From NCBI GenBank assembly GCA_041675005.1, contig JBAYUQ010000001.1:248001-312000 (forward strand): a stretch of DNA of 64,000 nucleotides, given 5' to 3'. Below are positions 18,701 to 26,934 of the stretch, one piece after another; position 1 is the stretch's first letter, and every line of letters starts with the position of its first letter. The notes under the pieces were generated by a model. It had not been told where the DNA came from. It ran no database searches and saw only the letters and a program-made list of their open reading frames with translations. This stretch comes from PGYR01 sp041675005 (GTDB lineage: Bacteria; Bacteroidota; Ignavibacteria; Kapaibacteriales; UBA2268). The translations under genes and the position numbers were made by a program.

Positions 18701-20133
18701 TCCTCGAGCCAGTATTAATTACTAATTGGAGTGGGGAAATACTATTTGCAAATAATGAAGCAAAAAACGTATTAGAAATAACTCAGAATGATATTTCTGA
18801 AAAGAATTTATTTGAATATTTAGATGATTCATTGAGTAATGAACTCCGAAAGGATTGCTATTTAGTCAAAAATGGAGAATCATTCGAAAAGAAACAATAT
18901 GAATTAATAGTACAAGACAAACAAAAGACAATAGAAGGTAATGGAACCCAGTTAACTTACTTCGGGAAAACCGTTTTTCTTCTCACATTTAGAGATGTAT
19001 CTCAAAGGATAAAACTAATTAAGGAATTGACGATTGCAAAGATAGAAGCAGAAAGAAGTTCTGAATTAAAGACTATGTACCTTTCTAATTTAACACATGA
19101 ACTCAAAACTCCAATAAATGCTATATCCGGATTTACCGATATTATAATTTCAAAAAATGAAGACAGTACAAATAAAAATTATCTACAATCTATTAAGACA
19201 AGTGCTAATCTATTACTTCAATTAATAAATGACTTATTATTCTATACTAAAGCAGAAACTGGTAGACTTGAGTTAAGACCTGTACCAACTAATATTAAAA
19301 CACTTTTCTCTGAAATTCAGAATATATTCAACATAGAGCTGAAAAGAAAAAATTTGAAGTTAATCAAGATTATCAATACTAATGGTATTGAACAACTATT
19401 AAATATTGATCAGTTGAAATTCAAACAAATACTAATCAATTTGATGAATAACTCTATTAAATATACCAAAAGTGGTAAAATTACTGTTAGTATAATATTA
19501 AGTTCAGTGAGTAAATCACAAGTTGACTTGTTACTTATTATAGAAGATACAGGGAAAGGAATACCTAAATCCAGATTGAAAGAAATATTCTCCGCCTTCA
19601 AACAAGTTAATATTTCGGATGAGAACGTTGGATTTGGATTGGGATTAGCTATTGTAAAACGTATTTTAGATACTATGAACGGTACTATAGTTGTAGAATC
19701 TGAATTGGAAAAAGGAAGTAAATTCACTGTTCAGATAAAAAATATAAATTTGGTAATAAATAAAAGAATAAAACTAGAAGAATCGAACAACACTAAAAAT
19801 AAATTGATTGAAAAATTAATAATAAGAGATAATAAACTAAGTATATATTCTTACGAAATACTTGATGAAATGCAACTTATGATAAATGGTAGATTCACTA
19901 GTAAGTTAAAGAATATAAATACAAACTTCCTACTAAAAGACATAAGTGAGTTTGCTGAGCAACTTCACAATGTTGCCGAAGAAAAGGGTATAGACTTTAT
20001 AAAATACTATGCTGAAGAGTTAAAAAATGCAACAAAAGCAATAGAAGTAGAAAAAATTAATTATTTGCTTGAAAATTTTTATAAATTAGTTGAACTAATT
20101 AATAGATTAATGGAAAAACGGAATGGAAACTAG
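15790..20133 (+). CDS. Two-component propeller sensor histidine kinase
   Basis: A 1447-residue protein starting at GTG; an in-frame stop only three codons upstream leaves no better start. Signal peptide (about 1-29); periplasmic two-component-propeller repeats (about 30-690, with units such as DKFGLIWVGTNDGLNRL and NDGNSNLWVSTNKGISKI); a Y_Y_Y-like domain (about 700-780); one transmembrane helix (about 788-808); two PAS-like regions (about 835-1075); HisKA with H1103 in LTHELKTPINA; HATPase with N box LMNNSIKY, EDTGKGIP and FGLGLAIV; then about 120 helical residues resembling an Hpt-like bundle without its histidine motif. The usual C-terminal receiver and AraC domains of hybrid two-component systems are absent. 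Its end overlaps the following receiver-kinase by 11 bases. Confidence 0.92.
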   Translation: MEKNINLKLFIVYSFVLILDILNVQSLPSQTYKLRGIDVRNGLSQNSVNSIYEDKFGLIWVGTNDGLNRLEGDKIEIFYSDADNDCSLNSDKVLDIKEDNRNRLWLATSGIGVSYYNYRKNCFSFLDISYKNNQELVQSIEVDTVGNTIWIATDGGGVFSYNYLTDRKRDFFNEIDSEILSIEFKAIKKIGNIIYAGNAKGQIIGYNISNNTKRVYNVAKSKIMNIEKQTNNLFVTTESDGYFIFNPRTSKISNQILNQELKIVSDYKHIRSCFKISEYEFVIASIDGISYIKIENDTIYLTKQINDKNTNLKYNSFLSVIIDSKGTEWYGTNGFGLYYNNDYFNSFRILKNRENELSFSSVRSIRQIDDKLWIGGYGGLNKYNGYNRKMEYVPYSAFKTNSEKWENHISAQSIYCFLQDPDNPDIVWIGSEDNGLYKYSKSRNKYKFVRFSQFNELDNRLNSVFTICLYKKNFIIGTSNGIFAFDPNSESFGLIKTINDEIGKDVLHVRNMFVDGNLLYCVFEGVGTYTYSFENAQLTKLSDNFPKIEMSIFKNTNSINQYGDKLILCTKEKGFYILNQLDSTSINFYTGNGLNNNCVYQVLNDGNSNLWVSTNKGISKIDLSTNIITNFDNKIFELNSEYNLNAAFKLNDSSLYFGGTDGIVNFNPSLISNFEFNPNLIIKSVELNNRDSIYYFYFVADDTINVSFLDDLVEVEVMTDEYLFNKGVKYEYRWNGSKWVSGTGSLIRLTKLTSGMNKIDIRVFNNKGSVNQRITFYINQQESLINASTLFTCFAIFLFIVVYFLYRRFIRTHNKKNKILKNQNEKLSKDVEQVKYLNNLIENNISSVIWKTNKNFDFEYFTSNLYSYYGIKKETDVRSLSNLYVKDDIRELKEEIDKLKLFRKKIERKLFHKSPFNTLNEYSDVIISISVDNHGEFDGLIGVVVDNKEHQKAKQQIIEREELFSTLVSTILEPVLITNWSGEILFANNEAKNVLEITQNDISEKNLFEYLDDSLSNELRKDCYLVKNGESFEKKQYELIVQDKQKTIEGNGTQLTYFGKTVFLLTFRDVSQRIKLIKELTIAKIEAERSSELKTMYLSNLTHELKTPINAISGFTDIIISKNEDSTNKNYLQSIKTSANLLLQLINDLLFYTKAETGRLELRPVPTNIKTLFSEIQNIFNIELKRKNLKLIKIINTNGIEQLLNIDQLKFKQILINLMNNSIKYTKSGKITVSIILSSVSKSQVDLLLIIEDTGKGIPKSRLKEIFSAFKQVNISDENVGFGLGLAIVKRILDTMNGTIVVESELEKGSKFTVQIKNINLVINKRIKLEESNNTKNKLIEKLIIRDNKLSIYSYEILDEMQLMINGRFTSKLKNINTNFLLKDISEFAEQLHNVAEEKGIDFIKYYAEELKNATKAIEVEKINYLLENFYKLVELINRLMEKRNGN

Positions 20134-21229
20134 CAAAGGGAAAATACTAATAGTTGACGATAACCCAACTAACATACAAGTTGTTGGGAATATATTGACT
20201 GAAAAAGGATTTGATATTGCATTTGCTCAATCTGGAGAAAAGGCAATAGAGCAGGTGCTCCACACCGATTATGATTTGATACTATTAGATATTATGATGC
20301 CTGAGAAAGATGGTTTTGAGATATGTGAAACTCTAAAAGCAAACCCTCAGACAAAGGAAATCCCAATTATTTATCTTACTGCAAAATCTGATATAGATTC
20401 TATTATTAGAGGTCTCCGAAATGGAGGTATAGATTATATAAGTAAGCCATTCATCAAAGAGGAATTAATAGTAAGAGTTGAAAACCAGATTATGATGAAG
20501 AAAATCCAAGATGAATTAGTATTTGCTAATCGTTCTAAAGATAAATTCTTTTCTATTATAGCTCATGATTTAAAAAGTCCTATTAGTGCATTTAAAAATA
20601 TTACAGATGTTCTAGTTCGTGATTATGATGATTTTGATAGAGAGGATATACATGATTTCGTTAAGAAACTGAATGAATCAGCTATTAATGTTTATAAACT
20701 TTTGGATGATTTGCTAGAATGGTCTAGAAACCAAAATAATAAAATAACATTTGATCCGAGTTTAATTTTACTCTCTAAGCTTTCTGAAAATATAATTGAT
20801 TTGTTAGGTAATAACATAGAAAGAAAAGAATTAGAAGTAATAAATAAAATAGATGAAGACATAAAAGTATATGCCGATTTGAATATGATAAATACAGTAC
20901 TTAGAAATCTGATTTCTAATGCTATAAAATTCACTCAAATAGGTGGCAAAATAGAGGTTGGATGCTCGGATTATGATGATGATAGTATGATTGTTTGGGT
21001 GAAAGATAATGGTGTAGGTATGCAACAATCTGATATTGAGAAATTATTTAAAATTGAAATACATCATACTACTCATGGAACTGACGAAGAGGTAGGAACA
21101 GGACTTGGATTAATACTTTGCCAAGACTTTATATTGAAGCATGATGGAAAAATTTGGGTAGAGAGTGTATATGGTGAAGGATCAACATTCTTCTTCACAA
21201 TCCCAAAAGTAGATATAAATAATCTATAA
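20123..21229 (+). CDS. Response-regulator receiver fused to histidine kinase
   Basis: A 368-residue soluble protein. The receiver (1-120) has the acidic pair in ILIVDDNPTN, phosphoacceptor D56 in LILLDIMMP and the lysine in YISKPF. It is followed directly by a kinase: H148 in FSIIAHDLKSP, N box NLISNAIKFT, DNGVGM and GTGLGLIL. There is no DNA-binding or other output domain. The start lies 11 bases inside the end of the propeller kinase, which points to coupled translation and to a direct phosphorelay from that kinase to this receiver (inference). The next regulator in the chain is not adjacent. Confidence 0.93.
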   Translation: METSKGKILIVDDNPTNIQVVGNILTEKGFDIAFAQSGEKAIEQVLHTDYDLILLDIMMPEKDGFEICETLKANPQTKEIPIIYLTAKSDIDSIIRGLRNGGIDYISKPFIKEELIVRVENQIMMKKIQDELVFANRSKDKFFSIIAHDLKSPISAFKNITDVLVRDYDDFDREDIHDFVKKLNESAINVYKLLDDLLEWSRNQNNKITFDPSLILLSKLSENIIDLLGNNIERKELEVINKIDEDIKVYADLNMINTVLRNLISNAIKFTQIGGKIEVGCSDYDDDSMIVWVKDNGVGMQQSDIEKLFKIEIHHTTHGTDEEVGTGLGLILCQDFILKHDGKIWVESVYGEGSTFFFTIPKVDINNL

Positions 21230-21232
21230 TCA

Positions 21233-21264
21233 TTTTATTCAAAAGATATTTATTCATAATTTTG
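21233..21264 (+). promoter_or_regulatory. Probable promoter of flavodoxin gene
   Basis: TTTT (21233-21236), 20 bases, TAATTTTG (21257-21264). The -10-like box is consensus; the upstream box matches three of four bases, which is weak in such AT-rich DNA. Leader of about 35 bases before the ATG. Confidence 0.45.
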
Positions 21265-21304
21265 TAAAACTTATAATTACAAAAACAAAAGTTGGTGTTA
21301 TTTT

Positions 21305-21820
21305 ATGAAAATTGGTTTGATATACGGTACAAACACGGGCGTAACTGAGATAGTTGCAGAGAAACTAGATGAAGAATTAAGAGAAAACGGCTTAGATGTC
21401 GAATTACACGACATAGCAAGCGTTGACTTTGATACGATTGATAACTATGATACTTTGATCATTGCTGTTCCTACATGGAATGATGGTGATTTACAGGATG
21501 ATTGGGATGAGGTATTTGACCAATGGAGAAATTATAACTTCGAAGGTAAAAAGGTAGGTTTTGTTGGTACTGGTGACCAAGAAGCATATCATGAGAATTA
21601 CCTAGATGCAATCGGTAAAATGGCTGCGCCTGTTAGAAATTCTGGTGGGGAAGTATTTGGTAGAACTTCTACCAAAGGATTCCAACATACTAAGTCAGTA
21701 GGTGATGATGGAGATGGTTTTTTCTGTGGTTTGGCTATAGATGAAGATAATGAACCCGAATTAACTGATGAAAGAATTGCTAATTGGGTAACTCAGATTA
21801 AATCAGAATTAGGTTTATAA
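21305..21820 (+). CDS. fldA: Long-chain flavodoxin
   Basis: A 171-residue FMN-binding electron carrier. The phosphate-binding loop IYGTNTGVTEIVAEKL is at residues 5-20, an aromatic isoalloxazine-binding loop PTWNDGDLQDDW near 56-67 and VGFVGTGDQEAYHENYLDA near 83-101. The insertion around residues 120-145 makes it the long-chain class. It serves low-potential redox enzymes such as pyruvate:ferredoxin oxidoreductase or IspG/IspH, none of which is adjacent. The gene stands alone behind its own promoter and is convergent with nusB. Confidence 0.93.
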   Translation: MKIGLIYGTNTGVTEIVAEKLDEELRENGLDVELHDIASVDFDTIDNYDTLIIAVPTWNDGDLQDDWDEVFDQWRNYNFEGKKVGFVGTGDQEAYHENYLDAIGKMAAPVRNSGGEVFGRTSTKGFQHTKSVGDDGDGFFCGLAIDEDNEPELTDERIANWVTQIKSELGL

Positions 21821-21846
21821 TCTAATTTCAAAATAATAGAATCAAC

Positions 21847-21892
21847 AAAGTGGTTGTAGCGACTAATCTTCTTTTAGTCCTTGACCACTTTT
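21847..21892. terminator. Nested stem-loop between flavodoxin and nusB
   Basis: Outer arms AAAGTGGT (21847-21854) and ACCACTTT (21884-21891) enclose an inner stem GACTAA/TTAGTC (21861-21866 and 21874-21879). It overlaps the last codons of nusB. The T-run is short on both sides, so termination in either direction is plausible but not strong. Confidence 0.45.
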
Positions 21893-22456
21893 ATTTATCT
21901 TACCATCAGTGCCTAATTTTTTAAGGACGGAATCCAAAATACCATTAACAAACATTTTACTCTTATCAGTACTGTATTTCTTTGATATTTCGATTGCTTC
22001 GTTTATACTAACTTTAGGGGGTATTTCTTCGAAGAAAACAAGTTCACATATTGCGGATTGAACTAAATATCTATCGATTTTGGCTATGCGGTCTATTTCC
22101 CAGTTCTGGGCAAATTCTTCCAATAACTCATTAAGGTAGGATTCTTTATTTATAATAGTATTAGCAAGCTTTTTACCAAACTCTATATCTTCTTCACGCC
22201 ATTTTATTGGAATATCAGATTCCATCTCAAGTATTTCTTCTGGTCGTAGGAATTTTCCAGCTTCACTCTTTTGCTCGTCTTCCTCATCACCAAAGTAAAA
22301 AACTCTGTAAAAGATGTGATCAAACAATATATCGAGATCAGATTTGCAGCTGTAATAAGCCATTATAATCTGTAATACTTTTTCTCGGGCTAATCTTCTG
22401 TTTCCTTTCAGACTTCTTTTATCACTCAAAGGAAATACTTTATTTAATTCATTCAT
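21863..22456 (-). CDS. nusB: Transcription antitermination factor NusB
   Basis: A 197-residue RNA-binding helical protein that acts with NusE (S10) at boxA during rRNA transcription. The N terminus has RRLAREKVLQIIMAYY (family RxxARexAlqxLY) and the C-terminal half has WEIDRIAKIDRYLVQSAICEL and PPKVSINEAIEISKKYSTD followed by FVNGILDSVL, all characteristic. It is longer than E. coli NusB (139) mainly through an acidic middle segment (about 70-90), common in Bacteroidota relatives. Divergent from the sirtuin gene. The 3' end lies within a nested stem-loop. Confidence 0.93.
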   Translation of the reverse strand: MNELNKVFPLSDKRSLKGNRRLAREKVLQIIMAYYSCKSDLDILFDHIFYRVFYFGDEEDEQKSEAGKFLRPEEILEMESDIPIKWREEDIEFGKKLANTIINKESYLNELLEEFAQNWEIDRIAKIDRYLVQSAICELVFFEEIPPKVSINEAIEISKKYSTDKSKMFVNGILDSVLKKLGTDGKINKSGQGLKED

Positions 22457-22607
22457 AAAGAACTGGAAAACTTATTAAAATTTGGTTTTATTTTGAAACA
22501 GAACATAATACAAATCTTATAAATAATAAAGAAGAATATGATATAGAAAGCATATTTCATTAAAAATATCTATTTTTGTTAATTCAATTAGTGCAAATTT
22601 GTAGTTT

Positions 22608-23360
22608 ATGACCACACAAGAGAGTATAAAAAAAATTGTAGATATAATATTAGTTTCTAATAATATTACTGCTCTTACTGGTGCTGGAGTTTCAGCTGAA
22701 AGCGGGATTGCTACTTTTCGTGATCCAGATGGGTTATGGGCAAAGTTTAATCCTCAGGAATTAGCAAGTATAGATGGTTTTATGGCTAATCCAGAAAGAG
22801 TGTGGTCGTGGTATCAGTATCGTGTTAACATAGTGAATAACGCTAAGCCAAACCCAGGGCATTATGCTCTTGCTGAATCTCATAAATTGAATCCGAATTT
22901 CAATTTGATTACTCAAAACGTTGATGGATTACATCAGCGAGCAGGTTCGAAAAACGTAATTGAATTACACGGTTCAATAATAAGAAATAAGTGCTTTAGC
23001 TGTAATGAAATTCACAAGGAAGCCATATTAAGTAGAAGTCATTTGAATAATTGCAAATATTGCAATGGATTGATAAGGCCAGACGTCGTTTGGTTTGGTG
23101 AGATGTTACCAGAAAGGGAAATTGATATGGCACAAAATTTAGCATCTAAAACAGACTTATTTTTCTCTATTGGAACTTCTGCAGAAGTATATCCTGCAGC
23201 AGATTTACCAATAATTGCTAAAAGAGCTGGTGCTATCCTGATAGAAATAAATCCTGACAGAACGCAACTATCAGAATTTGCTGATATAAGGATTGCATTA
23301 CCTTCAGGCGAAGCAATGCCATTGATTATAGAAGAATATAAAAAAAGAGTTATAAAATGA
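22608..23360 (+). CDS. cobB: NAD-dependent protein deacylase (sirtuin)
   Basis: A 250-residue sirtuin. TGAGVSAESGIATFRD (24-39) binds NAD, TQNVDGLHQRAG (102-113) and catalytic H121 follow, and a zinc ribbon is formed by C129, C132, C149 and C152. Y69 and R72 in WYQYR occupy the positions that in SIRT5 and CobB favour succinyl- and malonyl-lysine, so desuccinylase activity is predicted besides deacetylation. The stop overlaps the acpS start, and rlmB follows without a gap, giving a three-gene operon. A TATTTTTG -10-like box sits at 22571-22578, about 30 bases before the ATG. Confidence 0.95.
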   Translation: MTTQESIKKIVDIILVSNNITALTGAGVSAESGIATFRDPDGLWAKFNPQELASIDGFMANPERVWSWYQYRVNIVNNAKPNPGHYALAESHKLNPNFNLITQNVDGLHQRAGSKNVIELHGSIIRNKCFSCNEIHKEAILSRSHLNNCKYCNGLIRPDVVWFGEMLPEREIDMAQNLASKTDLFFSIGTSAEVYPAADLPIIAKRAGAILIEINPDRTQLSEFADIRIALPSGEAMPLIIEEYKKRVIK

Positions 23361-23731
23361 TACTAGGAATCGGTACAGATATAATCGAAATAAATAGAAT
23401 ACAAGGTACTTTAGAAAAGTACGGAGAGAGATTTAAGAATAAGATGTTCACACAAATTGAAATTGATTATTGTGAGCAATACAAAGAGAAAAAATATGCT
23501 CATTATGCTGCTCGTTTTGCAGCAAAAGAAGCTTTTTCGAAGGCAATAGGTACTGGTTTTGCTCGTGGATTCAAATTTAAAGAAGTGTATATTCAAAATC
23601 TGAATACAGGTGAACCAACTGTTGTACTGGAAGGTGATTTAAAAGAAAAATACGGTGAGAATATAATTAGAGTTTCACTCTCACATACTGATAATAATGC
23701 AATAGCATATCTAATAATGGAATCAAAATAA
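23357..23731 (+). CDS. acpS: Holo-[acyl-carrier-protein] synthase
   Basis: A 124-residue phosphopantetheinyl transferase that activates acyl carrier protein with CoA. GIGTDIIEINRIQ at the N terminus carries the Mg2+-binding aspartate, and ARFAAKEAFSKAIGTG near 50-65 carries the second metal-binding glutamate. The C-terminal VSLSHTDNNAIAYLIM is the third family motif. Its ATG overlaps the sirtuin stop by four bases (ATGA) and it ends directly before the RNA methyltransferase. Confidence 0.95.
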   Translation: MILGIGTDIIEINRIQGTLEKYGERFKNKMFTQIEIDYCEQYKEKKYAHYAARFAAKEAFSKAIGTGFARGFKFKEVYIQNLNTGEPTVVLEGDLKEKYGENIIRVSLSHTDNNAIAYLIMESK

Positions 23732-24490
23732 ATGAAAGACAACTATATATACGGTAAGAACGCTGTACTACAAGGAATAGAAGCAGAAAAAGTAGAAAAA
23801 ATATTCATAGCTTTTGGTGCACAAGGTGCATCTATAAATCAAATCTTCAAAGTAGCAAATCAGAATAAAATCCCTGTTACAAAATATGATAGGAAACGAT
23901 TTCGTGATTTAGAGAAACTCGTATGTCCTGGTGAGAATCTATCTCAGAGTGTAATAGCGATAACAAAGCAAGTCGAAACTCTTACAATTGTAGATATATT
24001 AGAATTAGCATACCAAAGTTCTGATAAACCTCTTTTAGTGGCTTTAGATGAGATAACAGACCCACAGAATCTAGGTGCAATAGCTAGGTCTGCAGAGTGT
24101 GCTGGTGCAGCTGCTCTTCTATTAACTGAGCGGAATTCTTCTCCTATTAATTCCTTTGCAATCAAGGCATCGGCCGGTGCATTAACTAAAATACCAGTTG
24201 CAAGAGTTACTAATCTGGCTACAGAGTTATCTAATCTAAAAGAACATGGCTTTTGGATAGTAGGAACTGAAGTTGACACTCAGACAAACTATACGGACAA
24301 TATCTATGATTCACCGATTGTTCTAGTGATTGGTTCTGAAGGAAAAGGGATGAGACCAAGAGTAAAGAAAGTATGTGACCACCTGATTAAAATACCGATG
24401 GTCGGCTCTACACAATCACTAAACGCGTCTGTTTCAGCAGGAATAATCCTATTTGAAATACTTAGACAAAGAGATTTTAAAAAGATTTAG
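23732..24490 (+). CDS. rlmB: 23S rRNA (guanosine-2'-O)-methyltransferase, SpoU/TrmH family
   Basis: A 252-residue SPOUT enzyme. The N-terminal substrate-binding domain begins IYGKNAVLQGI (residues 5-15). Motif 1 is DEITDPQNLGAIARSAE near 107-123, motif 2 VLVIGSEGKGM near 192-202 and motif 3 IPMVGSTQSLNASVSAGI near 215-232, together forming the trefoil knot that binds SAM. RlmB methylates G2251 of 23S rRNA in E. coli; assignment to that site rather than a tRNA site is by similarity only. It begins directly after the acpS stop and its own 3' end overlaps the convergent ABC permease by 14 bases. Confidence 0.87.
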   Translation: MKDNYIYGKNAVLQGIEAEKVEKIFIAFGAQGASINQIFKVANQNKIPVTKYDRKRFRDLEKLVCPGENLSQSVIAITKQVETLTIVDILELAYQSSDKPLLVALDEITDPQNLGAIARSAECAGAAALLLTERNSSPINSFAIKASAGALTKIPVARVTNLATELSNLKEHGFWIVGTEVDTQTNYTDNIYDSPIVLVIGSEGKGMRPRVKKVCDHLIKIPMVGSTQSLNASVSAGIILFEILRQRDFKKI

Positions 24491-25979
24491 TGCTATTATC
24501 TAAAGAATATCGCTTTTCTAAGTACTTAGAAAGCTTAACGAAAGGCAGTCCGATAATTAGATATATTATTGCGACTATAATTCCAGTACCAATATAATCG
24601 TAGTATGTTGCAGATAATTCTAAGTAACGCTTTGTTAACTCAGCCATTGCGATAACAGAGACTAATGATGTATCTTTCAATAACGAAATAAAATCATTAG
24701 TTACTGGTGGAATAACTAACCTTATAGCTTGTGGTATAATGATGTGTTTTAATGCTTGTCTGCGAGACATCCCTAACGATACTGCAGCTTCCATCTGGCC
24801 ACGAGGTACAGAAAATAACCCAGCTCTATAGTTTTCAGCTTCGTAAGCTGAATAATTCAATCCTAGGCCTAATATAGCCGCTGAGAATGGGTCCATATTA
24901 ATTCCTATGCTAGGTAGTGCATAGTATATAAAAAACAATTGTATGAGCAGGGGAGTGCCACGTATCACTTCTATGTATGTAGTTGCTAAAAACGAAAGGG
25001 GTCTCGGTGCATAAACTCTAGTTAATGCTATAATGAGTCCTAAAACAATGGCTAATATCATAGATAGAACAGATAGAACAATAGTAGTAATGGCTGCTTC
25101 ACCTAATATCGGCAAATATCCAATATATCTCTCTACATAGTCATCAAATGATAGTTCAGTTTTTCTTGATTCGAGAAATGCTTCATATTTTACAGGTTTG
25201 ATATTTGATGTTGATTTATCATCTAAATATAGTGCAACCATGTAATTCCACATATCCCATTGTTCTAATATTTCTCTTAATTTACCTGAAGTGATTAGTT
25301 TTGTAATAGCCGTATTTATTCTAGTTTGTAGCAATGTATCTTGCTTTCTCATAACTATACCATAGACCACTTCACCGATTGGTTCGCCTGTCAATTTTAA
25401 AGCTGGGTTCCAACCTGCATAGTACTTTGCTACTGGTTCATCTATAAGAACTGCATCTAGTCTATTATTTTTTAAATCTTCATAAGAACTTGCTTCACTA
25501 TCATAAGTTTTGACAGTAATATTGCCGTGTTCTTTTAGAATCCTTTCAGCTAATGACCCTTTTAGTGTGCCTACATTCTTATCTTCTAATCCATTCAGAT
25601 CTTCTACATCTTTAGAATCAGTTCTTACTACAATTTGTTGGAATGTTATATAATAGGGGATAGAGAATGCAACTTCTTTCTTTCTATCTTCAGTTATTTC
25701 CAATCCATTGATTGCTAAATCATAGTCATTTCTTTTTAATCCTGGTATTAGACCATCCCATTGATTTTGGAAATGCTTATTCTCAGTACCTAATTCTTTT
25801 GAAATTGCATTGATTATATCGACTTCAAATCCAATGAGCTTTGTAGGAATTCTAGGGTCTTGGAATACGTAAGGTGCGCCGCTTTCAGCGTCAGCAGCCC
25901 AACGCAATATATCTTTATCTTGGGAAGATAAATTAAGAGTAAATATAAATATTAAAATGGAGTAAAGTAAAGATTTCAT
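24477..25979 (-). CDS. Amino-acid ABC transporter, fused substrate-binding protein and permease
   Basis: A 500-residue fusion. Signal peptide (1-19), then a family-3 periplasmic solute-binding domain (about 22-255, with GFEVDIINAISKEL and GLEITEDRKKEVAFS), then a permease of the HisM/GlnP type (about 290-490) with five helices and the EAA loop EAAVSLGMSRRQALKHIIIPQA that docks the ATPase. The segment ALNYSAYEAENYRAGL-like GLNYSAYEAENYRAGL precedes it. The substrate is probably a polar amino acid. The ATPase gene lies four bases upstream. Such SBP-permease fusions are known in several phyla, so the fusion is uncommon but not new. Confidence 0.92.
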   Translation of the reverse strand: MKSLLYSILIFIFTLNLSSQDKDILRWAADAESGAPYVFQDPRIPTKLIGFEVDIINAISKELGTENKHFQNQWDGLIPGLKRNDYDLAINGLEITEDRKKEVAFSIPYYITFQQIVVRTDSKDVEDLNGLEDKNVGTLKGSLAERILKEHGNITVKTYDSEASSYEDLKNNRLDAVLIDEPVAKYYAGWNPALKLTGEPIGEVVYGIVMRKQDTLLQTRINTAITKLITSGKLREILEQWDMWNYMVALYLDDKSTSNIKPVKYEAFLESRKTELSFDDYVERYIGYLPILGEAAITTIVLSVLSMILAIVLGLIIALTRVYAPRPLSFLATTYIEVIRGTPLLIQLFFIYYALPSIGINMDPFSAAILGLGLNYSAYEAENYRAGLFSVPRGQMEAAVSLGMSRRQALKHIIIPQAIRLVIPPVTNDFISLLKDTSLVSVIAMAELTKRYLELSATYYDYIGTGIIVAIIYLIIGLPFVKLSKYLEKRYSLDNSTKSF

Positions 25980-25982
25980 ATA

Positions 25983-26828
25983 CTATATAGCCAGCAGTTT
26001 AAGATAATCCCTAGTTCTACTATCCTTAGGATTTGAAAACATTTCTTCAGGAGGAGCCATTTCTATTATTTCTCCTTTGTCCATAAAGACTACTATATCG
26101 GAAGCATTCTTTGCAAAATTCATGGAATGTGTAACCACTATTTGTGTCATTCCTTCTTTGTTCAAATCAGTCATTACTTTGATTACTTCGTCAACTAACT
26201 CAGGGTCTAGGGCAGAAGTTGGCTCATCATATAGCATTACTTTAGGATTCATTGCTAAAGCTCTAGCTATAGCTACTCTTTGTGCTTGACCTCCAGATAA
26301 TTGATTTGGCATTCTATCAATAAAATCCTCCATCCCGACTTTAGCTAGTAATTTGATTGCATGTAGTTTTGAATTTTCTACATCTTTGCCTTGAACTATT
26401 TTTGGAGCAATAATAATATTGTCTAATACATTGTAATTTGGGAAGAGGTTTAAACCTTGAAAAAGCATCCCAACTTTAGTTCTAAGTTTGTGTGCTTTTA
26501 GTTTGAAATCTTGGTCTAATTTATTTTCTTCTATTGAATTTATGAAAGGCATCCCTACTTTATTTCGAATTTTACTGACTTTCTTCTCAAATTCTTTTCT
26601 ATCTTTTGTTCTAGATAATTCAATATCATCAATTTTAATCGTACCTTCATCTAAAATTTCTAAGCAATTTAGACATCTCAACAATGTAGTTTTACCACAG
26701 CCTGAACGACCAATTATTGATATTAATTGCCCTTTCTCCACATCCAAATCTATACCTCGGAGTATGTGTGAATCTCCAAAGTATTTATGTAGGTTTCTTA
26801 TCTGAACTATTTTATTTTCGCTATTCAA
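25983..26828 (-). CDS. Amino-acid ABC transporter ATPase with internal duplication
   Basis: A 281-residue GlnQ/HisP-type ATPase. Walker A GRSGCGKTTLLRCL lies near residue 38, the signature LSGGQAQRVAIARAL near 177, Walker B VMLYDEPTSALDP near 198 and the switch histidine in VVTHSMNFA near 233. It is about 35 residues longer than typical GlnQ because of an insert just before the Q-loop: IRNKVGMPF near residue 87 is echoed 28 residues later by LRTKVGMLFQG, and only the second copy has the Q-loop glutamine. The coding DNA of the two copies (26465-26489 and 26549-26573) matches at 21 of 25 positions. Partner permease lies immediately downstream. Confidence 0.93.
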   Translation of the reverse strand: MNSENKIVQIRNLHKYFGDSHILRGIDLDVEKGQLISIIGRSGCGKTTLLRCLNCLEILDEGTIKIDDIELSRTKDRKEFEKKVSKIRNKVGMPFINSIEENKLDQDFKLKAHKLRTKVGMLFQGLNLFPNYNVLDNIIIAPKIVQGKDVENSKLHAIKLLAKVGMEDFIDRMPNQLSGGQAQRVAIARALAMNPKVMLYDEPTSALDPELVDEVIKVMTDLNKEGMTQIVVTHSMNFAKNASDIVVFMDKGEIIEMAPPEEMFSNPKDSRTRDYLKLLAI

Positions 26829-26892
26829 TACAAATTATCATTTATTATATGTACAAGATATGAATAATAATGTATTTTTCACAATAGATGTG

Positions 26893-26924
26893 CAAAAAAA
26901 AAAGACGTTCCTCGGAACGTCTTT
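26893..26924 (-). terminator. Intrinsic terminator of the MerR-WD40-OmpA run
   Basis: On the minus strand AAAGACGTTCC, a GA loop and GGAACGTCTTT form an 11-bp perfect stem followed by a run of Ts (26893-26900 on the plus strand are all A). It begins 11 bases past the stop of the OmpA-like gene. Confidence 0.9.
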
Positions 26925-26934
26925 TCTAATTATC

